From Nodosilinea sp. FACHB-131 (GTDB lineage: Bacteria > Cyanobacteriota > Cyanobacteriia > Phormidesmidales > Phormidesmidaceae): 64,000 nt of DNA. The position numbers were made by a program, and so were the translations under genes. The DNA is taken from positions 141,118 to 205,117 of the forward strand of contig NZ_JACJOF010000023.1 in the NCBI RefSeq assembly GCF_014695395.1, given 5' to 3'. A model generated the notes under the pieces. That model saw nothing but the letters and a program-made list of their open reading frames with translations, was not told the origin of the DNA and did no database searches. The number at the start of each line of letters is the position of its first letter. Positions within the stretch are counted from its first letter, which is position 1. Positions 45,660-54,992 of this stretch are shown piece by piece.

Positions 45660-46337
45660 ATGAGCATCTCTCACCAAATCGAGGCAGTCTACCAACGCGC
45701 CCTGCGGCTGCGTGAGCAGGCCACCACCAACCCGATCGACCCCGCCCTGCTAGAGCTAGCCCTCAAAGATCTTTACCTCGTGCTTGAAGAGCTCCAGGCC
45801 GTAGATGCGGAGCTGCACGAGCAAAACCAGATACTCAACAACACTCGCTATCAGGCTGACCTTGAGCGCCAGCGCTACCGCACCCTATTTGAGCTGGCCC
45901 CCGATGGCTACCTGGTCACCGATGCCAGAGGCAAAATTTACCACGCCAACCGAGCAGCAGAAGCCTTATTTGCGCTACCCCAGGCGGGGCTGGTGGGCAA
46001 ACCCCTAGTGGTGCTGATCGATCAGGGCGATTGGTCAGACTTTCAGCAGCGGCTAGCCCAGCCTACCGAGCCCTGGGAAGCCACCCTCAAATCACGCCAG
46101 GGGGATCCGGTTAGGGTAGCGATCGCCACCAACTTCCTCAAAGACAGCCGCCTAGGCGGCACCACCATTCTTTGGTCGCTGCGAGATATTTCTCAGCAGC
46201 GTCGGGTAGAGCAGCAGCTCCAGGCGGCCCACGCCGATCTCGAAGATCTCGTTGCCGCCCGCACCGCAGAACTCACCCAGGCCAACGCTCAGCTGCGTCA
46301 AGATCTCAACGACTGCCGTCGGGGTGGGCCGCAATGA
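45660..46337 (+). CDS. PAS domain sensory protein
   Basis: 225 aa. An N-terminal helical module (residues 1-65: IDPALLELALKDLYLVLEELQA) leads into one PAS domain (YRTLFELAPDGYLVTDARG) and a C-terminal coiled coil (VEQQLQAAHADLEDLVAARTAEL). There is no output domain. The N-terminal module and PAS closely resemble those of the next gene, and its stop overlaps that gene's ATG by four bases (ATGA), so the two are translationally coupled and arose by tandem duplication. Confidence 0.88.
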   Translation: MSISHQIEAVYQRALRLREQATTNPIDPALLELALKDLYLVLEELQAVDAELHEQNQILNNTRYQADLERQRYRTLFELAPDGYLVTDARGKIYHANRAAEALFALPQAGLVGKPLVVLIDQGDWSDFQQRLAQPTEPWEATLKSRQGDPVRVAIATNFLKDSRLGGTTILWSLRDISQQRRVEQQLQAAHADLEDLVAARTAELTQANAQLRQDLNDCRRGGPQ

Positions 46338-47470
46338 GTATCATGTTCAAGCGCATTGATGCCGTGCAGCAGCGGGCACTACTGCTGCACCAGCACGCCA
46401 GCGCGTCGCCTATTCAGCCCGAGGTACTGGCCCTGGCCCTAGCCGACCTCAGCCTGGTGCTTGAAGAACTGCGGGCCGCCCACGAAGAGCTGACTGAGCA
46501 AAATTTGGTCCTGGCCGACTACCGCCAGCAGTTAGAAATCGAGCGCCAGCGCTACCAAGACCTCTTCAATCTCGCCCCCGATGGCTACCTGGTCAGCGAT
46601 ACCAAGGGCATTATTCAGGCGGGCAACGTGGCGATCGCAGCCATGCTGCACCTACCCCAGGAGTTGCTGGTGGGTAAACCCATGGTGCTGTTTCTACCGA
46701 TTAAGCACCGCCGCGCCTTCTATGCCATGTTGGCCCAGCTCAGCCGCGCCGCCCAGGCGTTGCCCACCAAAGCTTGGGAAACCAAGCTTTTGCCTCGGGA
46801 TGGCCCGAATATTGATGTCGCTATTACTGTCTCCATCAGCCGCGAGGGCCGCGAAGCACACCTGCGCTGGCTGGTGCGAGACATTACTGAAAAAAAGCAG
46901 GCCGAGGCCAGAATTCACCACCAAGCCTTCTACGACCGGCTCACCGGCCTACCCAACCGCGCCTTTCTCGACACTTACCTGCCCAAGGTGCTGGCCCAGG
47001 CCGATCGCCAACATACTCAGGTAGCGGTGGCCTTTTTAGACCTCGACAAATTCAAAAACATCAACGACAGCCTGGGCCACGAGGTAGGCGACCAAATGCT
47101 GCACCGAGTAGCCCAGCGCCTAGCCCAATGCCTGCGCAGCGAAGACCTGCTGGTGCGCTGGGGTGGCGATGAGTTTGTTTTGGTACTCTCTCGGCTCACT
47201 GCGGCAGACTCGGTAGGGCGCACCTGCGATCGCATTTTAGAAAGCCTGGAACTCGCCTTCGAGATTGATGACCACCAGCTGCACATTGGCACCAGCATCG
47301 GCATCGCCCTCTTTCCCCAAGATGGCACCGACCCCACCATTCTGCTGCGCCACGCCGACCATGCTCTCTACCAAGCCAAAAACCAGGGCCGCAACACCTA
47401 CCGTTTTTACCAACCGGGGTTGACCATCAAATGCTTTGACAATGGCGAACAAAGCCAGGAAAGCCAGTAG
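46334..47470 (+). CDS. PAS-GGDEF diguanylate cyclase
   Basis: 378 aa from the ATG in the ATGA overlap; longer frames upstream are shadows of the previous gene. Helical module (ALALADLSLVLEELRAAHEEL), PAS (YQDLFNLAPDGYLVSDTKG), then a GGDEF domain (DRLTGLPNRAFLD, FLDLDKFKNINDSLGHEVGD). The active site is RWGGDEFVLVL, intact. The RxxD inhibitory site is not obvious. It makes cyclic-di-GMP, which in cyanobacteria controls motility and biofilm state. No EAL domain. Short extra tail after the GGDEF. Confidence 0.93.
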   Translation: MSIMFKRIDAVQQRALLLHQHASASPIQPEVLALALADLSLVLEELRAAHEELTEQNLVLADYRQQLEIERQRYQDLFNLAPDGYLVSDTKGIIQAGNVAIAAMLHLPQELLVGKPMVLFLPIKHRRAFYAMLAQLSRAAQALPTKAWETKLLPRDGPNIDVAITVSISREGREAHLRWLVRDITEKKQAEARIHHQAFYDRLTGLPNRAFLDTYLPKVLAQADRQHTQVAVAFLDLDKFKNINDSLGHEVGDQMLHRVAQRLAQCLRSEDLLVRWGGDEFVLVLSRLTAADSVGRTCDRILESLELAFEIDDHQLHIGTSIGIALFPQDGTDPTILLRHADHALYQAKNQGRNTYRFYQPGLTIKCFDNGEQSQESQ

Positions 47471-47520
47471 TTGCATCGACCCTAAACCCACAGACGTTTG
47501 CGATAGCTAGAGCTATTGCT

Positions 47521-47802
47521 TTATCCCTCACTTACTTGAAAAGTTCTGCACTCAGATCGAGTTATTCGAGCCCCATTGGGAGAAGGCGAATGAATTTCTA
47601 GGTAAGATTCTGAAGAAGCCTCGAATAAAACCCTCTCCTCTGGAAAGACAACGCGTTCGAAGCGGTATACCGCCTCACTTACTACCCGAATAATTTGTAT
47701 ATCTGTCGTATCGTTAATGTAATAACAAAGGATGGACGAGGAGACTTCACTTCTCAGCTGAGTGGGCAGTTTGGACTTTAGCAAAGACAGTATATAGGAC
47801 AT
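47521..47802 (-). CDS. DUF1830 protein
   Basis: 93 aa from the ATG at 47802 (MSYILSLLKSKL). The core SILCYYINDTTDIQIIRV, FERVVFPEERVLFEA and YLEIHS fits DUF1830, a small cyanobacterial family of unknown function. A longer frame adds 17 unlikely residues. Downstream of the receiver gene on the same strand, separated by ~280 bases. Confidence 0.75.
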   Translation of the reverse strand: MSYILSLLKSKLPTQLRSEVSSSILCYYINDTTDIQIIRVVSEAVYRFERVVFPEERVLFEASSESYLEIHSPSPNGARITRSECRTFQVSEG

Positions 47803-48079
47803 GGCTTTTAAGAAATCATATTCAACGTAGATGATTACCCATAAGCTTCTCACCAGGCTGTCTAAGTAAACGCATATTTTGTTTGATAACGTAGCTAATT
47901 TTTACATCTAAGCAAACAGTTTAATTAAACTCGGTCAGCTTAAAATGCAGGAAGTTCTTTTCACCCTGATCTCCCTCTTTTGGGAGAAGACTTTGGAGGC
48001 TTTCTCGGTTCTTTTTCTTGACACGAAGGTCTGAAGATATAGTTGGCTTTGCTCCCTTTATAAGTAAATTTTTCTACGG

Positions 48080-48574
48080 CTACACACTAGCAGTAAGCTG
48101 CTTTGCCCTATCTCTATGCTTGATAACCCAATCTTGTATGCCAGCTTTTTCGGTTGATTTTGCTAGACGAACCAAATTCCAAACTTCGTCAACCAACTTC
48201 TCAACATCGATAGGTTTGAGCAAGCAGTCTTCAACCACAGGAAACATTTTTTGGACAAATTTAGCCAGATAATAAGCAGAAACCACAAGAATGGGGATCG
48301 TCCGCTCTCGGTCTAAAGCTACAGCTCTAATTCTTTGAACCAGCGATGATGTATCTTCGTTAAAAAAACTAGATTCACAGATCAGAATATCGGGAACCAA
48401 ATCGTCTAAAAGAGCTATGGCGTCGGCGATCGATTCAACAGGCGTTACCTGTGCACCGCAGATCTCAAACAAAACTTTGTAAAGATATCGGCTGTCAGCA
48501 TCATTATCAACGACAAGGATCTGAACATCCTTGAGTAGACCAGGATTTGAAAGAGCTTGGCTTGAATCAGACAT
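48080..48574 (-). CDS. Atypical receiver-domain protein (Glu at the phospho-Asp)
   Basis: 164 aa, receiver only, no output domain. VQILVVDNDADSRYLYKVLF has one acidic residue and Asn at the second acidic-pocket position. The phosphorylation strand reads DILICESSFFNED, placing Glu where Asp is required. The switch residue (LVVSAY) and Lys (LLKPID) are kept. Glu is the classical phospho-mimic, so this may be locked active and act as a constitutive binding partner. About 30 residues trail the fold. It lies 60 bases after the zinc-ribbon gene. Confidence 0.85.
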   Translation of the reverse strand: MSDSSQALSNPGLLKDVQILVVDNDADSRYLYKVLFEICGAQVTPVESIADAIALLDDLVPDILICESSFFNEDTSSLVQRIRAVALDRERTIPILVVSAYYLAKFVQKMFPVVEDCLLKPIDVEKLVDEVWNLVRLAKSTEKAGIQDWVIKHRDRAKQLTASV

Positions 48575-48634
48575 GCTATTGCCCTCTGTAATAAATAACC
48601 AAAGTGCAAAAATCGCCGAAAAATGCTGATTGAT

Positions 48635-48841
48635 CTAGACCATAAACGCTACCGCATCTCCCAATAAAGGCATAGCTTGATGGCAATGGCTACAGCGCCA
48701 ATACACCTGGTTCGATCGAGCATGGCGAAGTGGTGTATTTGAGCAGCAGGGGCACGATTGTCTAACCCCCACAGATCGCCTTTGAGCGATCGCGCTAACT
48801 TTCTCTAGAGTAGAAACCGATTGAGCAAGGGGGGTAGTCAT
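48635..48841 (-). CDS. 68-aa zinc-ribbon-like peptide
   Basis: Two CxxC pairs, CPCC and CSHC, are spaced about 20 residues apart (CPCCSNTPLRHARSN ... YWRCSHCHQAMP), a compact zinc ribbon. The N-terminus is basic-polar. It begins 26 bases after the allophycocyanin-like gene, so it is very likely co-transcribed with it. I do not recognise a named family. Could be a nucleic-acid- or protein-binding adaptor. Confidence 0.68.
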   Translation of the reverse strand: MTTPLAQSVSTLEKVSAIAQRRSVGVRQSCPCCSNTPLRHARSNQVYWRCSHCHQAMPLLGDAVAFMV

Positions 48842-48867
48842 AAAATTGTTCGTTCAGGTGAGTTGGC

Positions 48868-49353
48868 CTACTCAAAGACCCGAATTAGGTAGTCGAAATA
48901 AGCGCCCACCTCACCACTATCTTCGGCGGATAAGAGTGCGATCGCAACGGTTTTCATGGCGCGAATACTTTCAGCTATTCCTTCCATGGGGGTACCGAGG
49001 GAGTTGTACATTTGACGCACGCCAATCACGCCAATCTCTTCTAGGGGAGTGGTGTCTCCAGCGGCAACCCCGTAGGTGACCAGACGCAGGTAGTAGTCCA
49101 TATCGCGCAGGCAGATAGCAGTCATATCTTTGCCGTAGGCGTTGCCGCCAGGGGCAACTAAGTCGGGCCGGTTTTGAAAGAGCTGGTTAGCCGCCTGTTT
49201 AACGATGCGATCGCGGCCATCGGCCAATGCCTGCACTAGCCGCACTCGCCGAGCACCGCTAGCGACAAAAATCTTGATCTGCTCCGATTCCCCTGGCGTG
49301 AGGTAGCGGCATTCAGCATCGGCATTAATAATTAATGTTTTAACAATGCTCAC
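48868..49353 (-). CDS. Allophycocyanin alpha-type subunit, divergent paralogue
   Basis: 161 aa globin-like phycobiliprotein. [86 protein letters not shown], and [18 protein letters not shown] are all diagnostic of allophycocyanin alpha. The bilin Cys with its CxRD context (residue about 81) is kept, so it should carry phycocyanobilin. It looks closer to ApcA than to ApcD. It stands without apcB, apcC or a linker, whereas core apc genes are normally apcABC. Probably a specialised or terminal-emitter-like subunit. Confidence 0.9.
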   Translation of the reverse strand: MSIVKTLIINADAECRYLTPGESEQIKIFVASGARRVRLVQALADGRDRIVKQAANQLFQNRPDLVAPGGNAYGKDMTAICLRDMDYYLRLVTYGVAAGDTTPLEEIGVIGVRQMYNSLGTPMEGIAESIRAMKTVAIALLSAEDSGEVGAYFDYLIRVFE

Positions 49354-49948
49354 TTAATCACCTTTTTAATCTGCTTAACCACGGACAGCTTGATCTTGCG
49401 ATAGCTAGGTACGGATGTATCTAATAGTTGAGGGATGAGCCTGGCTCGGAAGTGCAGGGAGGCCTATCAAAACCTCTCTTGCAATTGTGTTAGACAGAGG
49501 TTTTATTTCATGTGTGAGTTGTTTAAGGCTAGGGGATAAGCAAAAAACTTCAGTAAGCTTAGATTATTTGAGGTATAAATTTGTTGTTAACGGGCATAAA
49601 GCTGTAGCAATTCGAACAAATTGTCTGCGCTGTAGCCAGTGAAGCTTGAGTTAGAGCCGCCCAAGATTTAATGACCTTTTTTGGTGACTTTATAGTGCGG
49701 CAATTCTTGGTTGAGGTGTCCCAAGTCTTCTGGGGAGAGTCAGAGGTTCCCCGTCTGAACCCAGTTGAGTAGCAGGTTGAGCACCCGACCTGAATCTGCT
49801 CACCGGTACTGGCGCTGGCGCTTTGGAGGCGATCGCCTGCTCCGGCCCCGGCGCTGCTAAGTCCCTTGCAGAACTGTCCATGGATATAAACTCACCGCTT
49901 GCAGCAGTCAGTGCTCTCGGTAACAAAGCTTGGCCCGCTCAATCACCG
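49354..49948. other. Intergenic region upstream of the allophycocyanin-like gene
   Basis: 595 bases. The AT-rich part (49480-49600) should hold the promoter of the three-gene set. The 49690-49926 minus frame is Ala/Pro-rich and not convincingly a gene. No terminator found. Confidence 0.35.
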
Positions 49949-50437
49949 CTAAAGTAACAATTTGCCCAGTGCCGCCAAAATAGAGTCCGCTTCGTTGCGT
50001 ACCGAGTGCCGCACTTTCCACCCCTCGGTCTGCTCGACCATAACACTGTCCACCGCCTCATCCGACCTGGCCGACACCGTCCAACTGCCCCCCACGGCGC
50101 GGTAGAGGTTGTCTAAAATGCCTATAGCATTGGCGGCCTCGGCGATTTCATGGGTGATAGGCTGCCCCTCCAGCGCAAACAAGCTGCCCCTCAGAGTGAG
50201 CACCTCACGATGGGGAACTTTGCCGGTGACATAAGCCTTTTGCGCCGCCGGGTCAAGGATGGCACTGGTCAAGGCGGTCGGAGCAGTGCGGCCCAGACCG
50301 TGCAGGGGTTGGGTCATTTCGCTAGCGTAGTGGCCTAGGTGCTGAAGGCGCTCGTTGGTCAGTTGGACGGTTTTGGTTGTTTCCCCAGCGTCGTAGGAGA
50401 CGATAGCTTTACCGAGCATGTCTCTACCTTTAACCAT
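49949..50437 (-). CDS. Hypothetical protein
   Basis: 162 aa. The start MVKGRDMLGKAIVSYDAGET superficially resembles a PRC-barrel strand, but the rest (LQHLGHYASEMTQPLHGLGR; EVLTLRGSLFALEGQPITHEIAEAANAIGILDNLYRAVGG) does not. AGGA lies 11 bases upstream. A second ATG six codons in has AAAGG before it. No family assigned. Confidence 0.55.
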   Translation of the reverse strand: MVKGRDMLGKAIVSYDAGETTKTVQLTNERLQHLGHYASEMTQPLHGLGRTAPTALTSAILDPAAQKAYVTGKVPHREVLTLRGSLFALEGQPITHEIAEAANAIGILDNLYRAVGGSWTVSARSDEAVDSVMVEQTEGWKVRHSVRNEADSILAALGKLLL

Positions 50438-50984
50438 GGTGTAGAAGTCCTTTCTTAAGGGGGCGTTGATTAAACGAAGCCTATCCCTCTTTAAAGAAGG
50501 GTTAATGGCTAAAATTTTTGCTGAGAAACATTGGGGAATTAGGCCTACTCACGACAGAACTTATCTGCTGCTAATTCCCTTTTCTCGTAGAAAGGGGTCG
50601 ATGAGATTGGGTGTTTAAACGCAATCGCGCTGCAAAAGCAATCAATCAAATCGCGATCGCTACTTGCCAAAACTATGGATAACCTTAGTCAGACTGGGAT
50701 GATTTAGAGGCCCAGCCGCAATCGCCAGAACTGAACCAGCATCACATATCAGCTATTGATTGACTATTTGCCAATTAGATATGGACATAGGCAACTTTCT
50801 CACGGTTCTGCAGTTGATGAAGCGATATCTAAATTATGTCGCAGCCGTGGTCGAACTACTGTTTAAGCCCTGTTTGAATCGATTGATTTAATCAAATATC
50901 TATCTAATTCCCTCAATTTCTCCACCGTCTTCCCCATCTCCCCCACCTTCCTCATTTCCCCACCTTCCCCATCTTCCCGCTTCC
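50438..50984. other. Intergenic region with pyrimidine-rich repeat
   Basis: No gene. AT-rich upstream half. The end, 50928-50995, is a CCCCACCTTCCTCATTTCCCC-type tract of the same family as 8756-8813, and it runs into the last codons of the NACHT gene. Confidence 0.55.
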
Positions 50985-53303
50985 CTACTCCCTCTGCCAC
51001 TCCCGCTCCTCCAACTCCTTCTGAGGCAGCAGCAGCGTCGCTTCAATCTCCTGCCGAATAGTTTCGGTTACTTCACAGTTGCTGTTCAAACAGTCCACTA
51101 GCAGCTGATTGGCGTCGTAGTAGCGCTTTAGCACCTGCTCTTGCTCAGGGCTAAACTGCCAAGGGTGGTGAATATTGCGGTATTCAGCGATCGAGCGTTT
51201 GATCTGCTCGACCCAGGCTGGGTAATTGTCTTGCCACCAGGCTTGCAACCGCTCCTGGCTTTGGTGCGAGGCGGGCAGCTGATCCTTCAGCTGCTGGAGC
51301 GACTTATAAAATCCGGCATCGAGCACCATGACCAAAATATTGCTGAGCGCCTCACTACAGGCGTGTACATAGGCAAAATCTTGGCTGCGATCGACAGCAA
51401 ACTCCACCAGCAGGTTTTCCAGGGCGGCATCTAGAAAAATCCCCTGATCGAGGGTGCTGGCCAGGGCAAACTGGTCGGCGGTGTGGGGGCTCTGAGCCAT
51501 GGCCAGATAAAAGGCGCGGGTAGTAGCCAACTTGGGCTCAGGAGGAATAGTCTGGGATTTTCGGCTAGCCCACATCAAAAAATCTTGCAGGTGGGGGTCT
51601 TGGGCCACCAGGGCATCGATCTCCTGCTTCATCAGCTGCACCAGCGAGTCGGCGCTGCGCAGCATGGCAGCGGTGAGCAAAAACACCTCATGCCAGTGAG
51701 GGTCGGTGATGTGGCTAACCAGCCCCCCCAGCGCCTGGTCCAGCGCCCGCAGGTTGTGGGTAGCGACGATTTTACGCGCTGTTAGATATTCTTGAAACGC
51801 CAGATACGAGAACGAAAAAATGCCTCGCGCCCGCTCGATCAGCAGCCCGTGCTGAGCCTCGATCGCCTTCAGCATTGCCTCGCTTTCGAGCTGGAGTTCT
51901 TCCGGTTCGAGGGCATTGCCGGGCAGGTTTTGCAGGTAGTCTTCAATGTATTGCTCGATGGTGCGCTGCTCAAAAAAGTATTGCCCCTGCTCAAAGGTGA
52001 CGGCAGCCAGCTGACTCAGCAGCTTCATTTTTTGGGGCAGCAAAAACCCGCGATAGATATCGTCGCGCGCAACGCCTTTGGTCTCATCCCACTTGCCCAG
52101 CAGCAGGTCGAGGCCTTGTTTGTAAAAGGCCGTGCGCTTGCTGGGGAACTGCCCTTCCCCTTGAAATACCCAGCAGGCCAGGTGCAAAAATAGGGGCGTC
52201 ACTACTAGCTGGCGAAACTGCCAGTTTTCGGGCTGCTCAAGCTTAGTGACGAATGCCATTGCCCTGGTCTCGCCCTCGGGGGTGGCCGCTTTACCCAGGG
52301 CGACAAACCACTTTTTGGCAAAGGTGGCAATCTGCGTTTGGCTGAAGGGGGCAATTTCTACATCGGTAAAGCCGTGCAGGGCCAGCTTTTGGGCCGCCGT
52401 GCGGCACGACACCACATACCGATTGCGGTGATACCGGTCCGAAAAAGTGCGAATTTCTCGAATAACGGCGTTGATGTCCTGATTTAGCACCTCATCGATG
52501 CCGTCCATCAGCATCAGCACTCGTCCCTCAGTGAGCAGCGTTTCGAGTTGGGCGGGGTCGGCGATGCCAGCGGTGAGCAGGGTCTGGTGAATGTAGCTGA
52601 ATAAGCTAAAGTCGGCCTGGCGTTTGGCGGCCTCGGCAAACTCCCGCAGGACGATAAACAGAGGCATCTGCTCGGGGGCAAACTCGCCCTGGTTACACTG
52701 CACGGCTAGGTGCCGCAAAAAGGTGGTTTTGCCCACCCCCGGCTTGCCCAGCACCCGCAGTTTGCCGTGGGTTTTAACCGCTTCCACACCAGAAATTTGG
52801 GGTTGGTCAACATCCCCTAGCCCCACCCGGTCAAACTCGGTTGGGGCCAGACTATTCAATTCAGCAATCTCTAGCCACTGCTGGTTAGCGACCGCTTCGA
52901 GAATGTTGACCTCGACATAGATGTCGTCAATGTTGACCGGGCGGCCAATATCGAGCAGTTGCAGAATGCCGCACTGGTGCTGAATGGTGTCGTAGTGCTG
53001 CGATCGCACCTCTGCCACCAGCTCGTCCACCGTCAGCGGGCGCGGCCCCAGCAACTCTCCTGGCTCCGAAAAGTCAGCGGGCGGATCGGCGGCAACCTCT
53101 CGCCAGTCGAGGTCTAAAACCTGACAAACTTCCACAAAAATTTGGCGATCGACCGGGCGACCGGTAAAAAACCGCCAGATTGGCTGCCGAGTTTTGAGGT
53201 TCACCTCCCCGGCCAAATTTTCCTGAGTCCACCCCTTGAGCGCAAATGCCCGCTTAGCCCGCTGAATGCCAGCGGGGGAGGCCTTTAGCGATCGCTTGGC
53301 CAT
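50985..53303 (-). CDS. NACHT STAND NTPase with N-terminal HTH
   Basis: 772 aa. N-terminal helix-turn-helix-like region (GIQRAKRAFALKGWTQENLA, then IWRFFTGRPVDRQIFVEVCQ) typical of cyanobacterial NACHT proteins; NACHT module with Walker A GKPGVGKT (186-193) and Walker B RVLMLMDGIDEV (261-272), followed by helical lid and a C-terminal all-helical region without recognisable repeats (no WD40 or LRR). FSFSYLAFQEYLTA is the conserved NACHT end-motif. Such proteins act as oligomerising sensors. Some bacterial NACHTs give phage defence; whether this one does is inference. Upstream gap is only 291 bases. Confidence 0.9.
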   Translation of the reverse strand: MAKRSLKASPAGIQRAKRAFALKGWTQENLAGEVNLKTRQPIWRFFTGRPVDRQIFVEVCQVLDLDWREVAADPPADFSEPGELLGPRPLTVDELVAEVRSQHYDTIQHQCGILQLLDIGRPVNIDDIYVEVNILEAVANQQWLEIAELNSLAPTEFDRVGLGDVDQPQISGVEAVKTHGKLRVLGKPGVGKTTFLRHLAVQCNQGEFAPEQMPLFIVLREFAEAAKRQADFSLFSYIHQTLLTAGIADPAQLETLLTEGRVLMLMDGIDEVLNQDINAVIREIRTFSDRYHRNRYVVSCRTAAQKLALHGFTDVEIAPFSQTQIATFAKKWFVALGKAATPEGETRAMAFVTKLEQPENWQFRQLVVTPLFLHLACWVFQGEGQFPSKRTAFYKQGLDLLLGKWDETKGVARDDIYRGFLLPQKMKLLSQLAAVTFEQGQYFFEQRTIEQYIEDYLQNLPGNALEPEELQLESEAMLKAIEAQHGLLIERARGIFSFSYLAFQEYLTARKIVATHNLRALDQALGGLVSHITDPHWHEVFLLTAAMLRSADSLVQLMKQEIDALVAQDPHLQDFLMWASRKSQTIPPEPKLATTRAFYLAMAQSPHTADQFALASTLDQGIFLDAALENLLVEFAVDRSQDFAYVHACSEALSNILVMVLDAGFYKSLQQLKDQLPASHQSQERLQAWWQDNYPAWVEQIKRSIAEYRNIHHPWQFSPEQEQVLKRYYDANQLLVDCLNSNCEVTETIRQEIEATLLLPQKELEEREWQRE

Positions 53304-53594
53304 ACTGTAAAAAGAGCATTCTAAATTGTGAATTTAAACAGCGGAAAAAAGTGGTTGTCTTATATGAGGCTCATACTAACGCCTTTTTCCGAGACTTCAA
53401 GGTCTAGCAGCATCCCATGAGCGCATTCAAGCCCAAAATCCCCTTCCCAGCCATAGCTATCGCCAACCAGCTCCAGCCAGTAGGCATTCCAGCCATCGTA
53501 GGTATTTACAGTATGCGTCCAGCCCAACTAGTCATCAAAGGCAATGTTCAACATCAAAATACCTACCACGCCAGTTGTTGCATCAGCATCATGT

Positions 53595-54401
53595 CTAATC
53601 AATCACCCCTAAGCTAAAAAGTTCAGCATGCCAGTCCCAGCAGCTCAGGGTGATCGCAGGCCCCAAGACCGCCAAGGTCGCGACGTAGTTCGGCAAAGGG
53701 TGGAGTAGATACAAACACCAGGATTGATTCCCACTAGAACCTGCTGAGTCAGGCAAGCGCACCGCCGTAGCAGCCAAATCTTCTCCAACCTCTAGCCGAT
53801 CAAATTCCCAAGCTTCCAGCTGATTAAAAGGTCTCAACAGCCCTTCTCCCGTAGCTTTGACATAAGCTTCCTTACCCGTCCAAAGCTTAAAAAAGACAGC
53901 GCTTTGGGCCTCTGGTGGCAGCGCCGCCAACATCGCCCGCTCCTTTGGTGAAAGCGCCAGATCACTGACGGCTTGCCAAGGATAGTCAGGCTGAATATGT
54001 TCTAAATCGATACCCACGGGTTGCCCTTGACCAATGGCGACCAAAGCCCACTCGTGAGTATGAGAGACATTAAATGAGAGTGCTGTTGCAGACGGTAGCT
54101 GAAGGGCAGGCTTGCCTTGAGGGCCATAGCAAAATTGCACGGTCTCCGGTTTTACCCCTAGATAATGACCTAGCAGTAGTCGTAAACAACCCCGAGTGGC
54201 CGTAAAGCGATCGCGATCGCGCTGAAACCGAAATTTCCCCGCCCGCATCCGTTCATCGTGAGAAAGCAGTAGCTGAAGCCGTTGCAGATAAGCTGGAGGT
54301 AGCGACAAATCTATGCGCCAAACATGAACTTCATCCCCTCGGCAAAAAAGCGGGACAGTAGCCGGAAACCGCCAGTTTTGGCTCAGCCGAGTAGTTACCA
54401 T
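53595..54401 (-). CDS. 4'-phosphopantetheinyl transferase (Sfp/HetI type)
   Basis: 268 aa. KFRFQRDRDRFTATRGCLRLLLG opens the N-terminal half; FNVSHTHEWALVAIG, VGIDLEHI and FFKLWTGKEAYVKATGEGL carry the Mg2+-binding Asp/Glu residues and the KEA motif. It transfers the phosphopantetheine arm from CoA to acyl or peptidyl carrier proteins. No carrier or synthase genes are adjacent. Confidence 0.92.
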   Translation of the reverse strand: MVTTRLSQNWRFPATVPLFCRGDEVHVWRIDLSLPPAYLQRLQLLLSHDERMRAGKFRFQRDRDRFTATRGCLRLLLGHYLGVKPETVQFCYGPQGKPALQLPSATALSFNVSHTHEWALVAIGQGQPVGIDLEHIQPDYPWQAVSDLALSPKERAMLAALPPEAQSAVFFKLWTGKEAYVKATGEGLLRPFNQLEAWEFDRLEVGEDLAATAVRLPDSAGSSGNQSWCLYLLHPLPNYVATLAVLGPAITLSCWDWHAELFSLGVID

Positions 54402-54919
54402 ACGCTCTCAAATGTAAACGGCAGCGCTTTGGTACTGCTGTCAAAACGCTACTCAGCAGGCAAACATTTGAGTATAAAATCTTTTTGAGAATCAACAGCA
54501 GAAAGAAGAGTTCCAATTTCTCCCAACATGTCTCGGCTCGACTTTATCCATTTAGGTAGCATGGCAGAGTAGCTCGGTCCAACTGCCCAAAATAGGGCGA
54601 GGGCCTTTCACATGCTCAGAGTCGTCTAGTAATGTTCGAAAAAGTCGGAAGCCCACAAGTGGCACCGGACACAGGCCAAGGTTGGATGTTGCTTCACGTA
54701 TCAGGCAGTTTGAGGCAGGGAGCACGTAAATTGCGGGTGCAGCGCTGAGTGAGGAGCACGACAAGGGAGAACAGGGCCAATATGGCAGGAGCCGCACGTC
54801 AGATCGCTATACGGGAGCGCTTGAAACGACAGATAGCATGTTAACGATTAGTCAAAACGCTTCGCCGTCACTAATCTATTAAGACGACAGCTAAACTGTT
54901 ATCCGACAAGGGCAATGTA
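54402..54919. other. Intergenic region, no supported gene
   Basis: 518 bases between the transferase start and tRNA-Val. Several short frames exist, none with a family match. A decayed transposase or other gene is possible, but I could not recover one in any frame. Confidence 0.35.

Positions 54920-54992
<73 letters not shown>

Noticed and set aside
48868..49353. Far-red-light (FaRLiP) gene cluster
   Set aside because: Only one allophycocyanin-type gene; no apcE2, apcB2, psa/psb paralogues or RfpABC-like genes nearby.
49690..49926. Minus frame encoding an Ala/Pro-rich peptide
   Set aside because: Composition explained by repeats and a HIP1 site; no recognisable domain.
54552..54797. Possible transposase remnant before tRNA-Val
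   Set aside because: Read in all three minus frames and part of the plus strand; no motif convincing enough.
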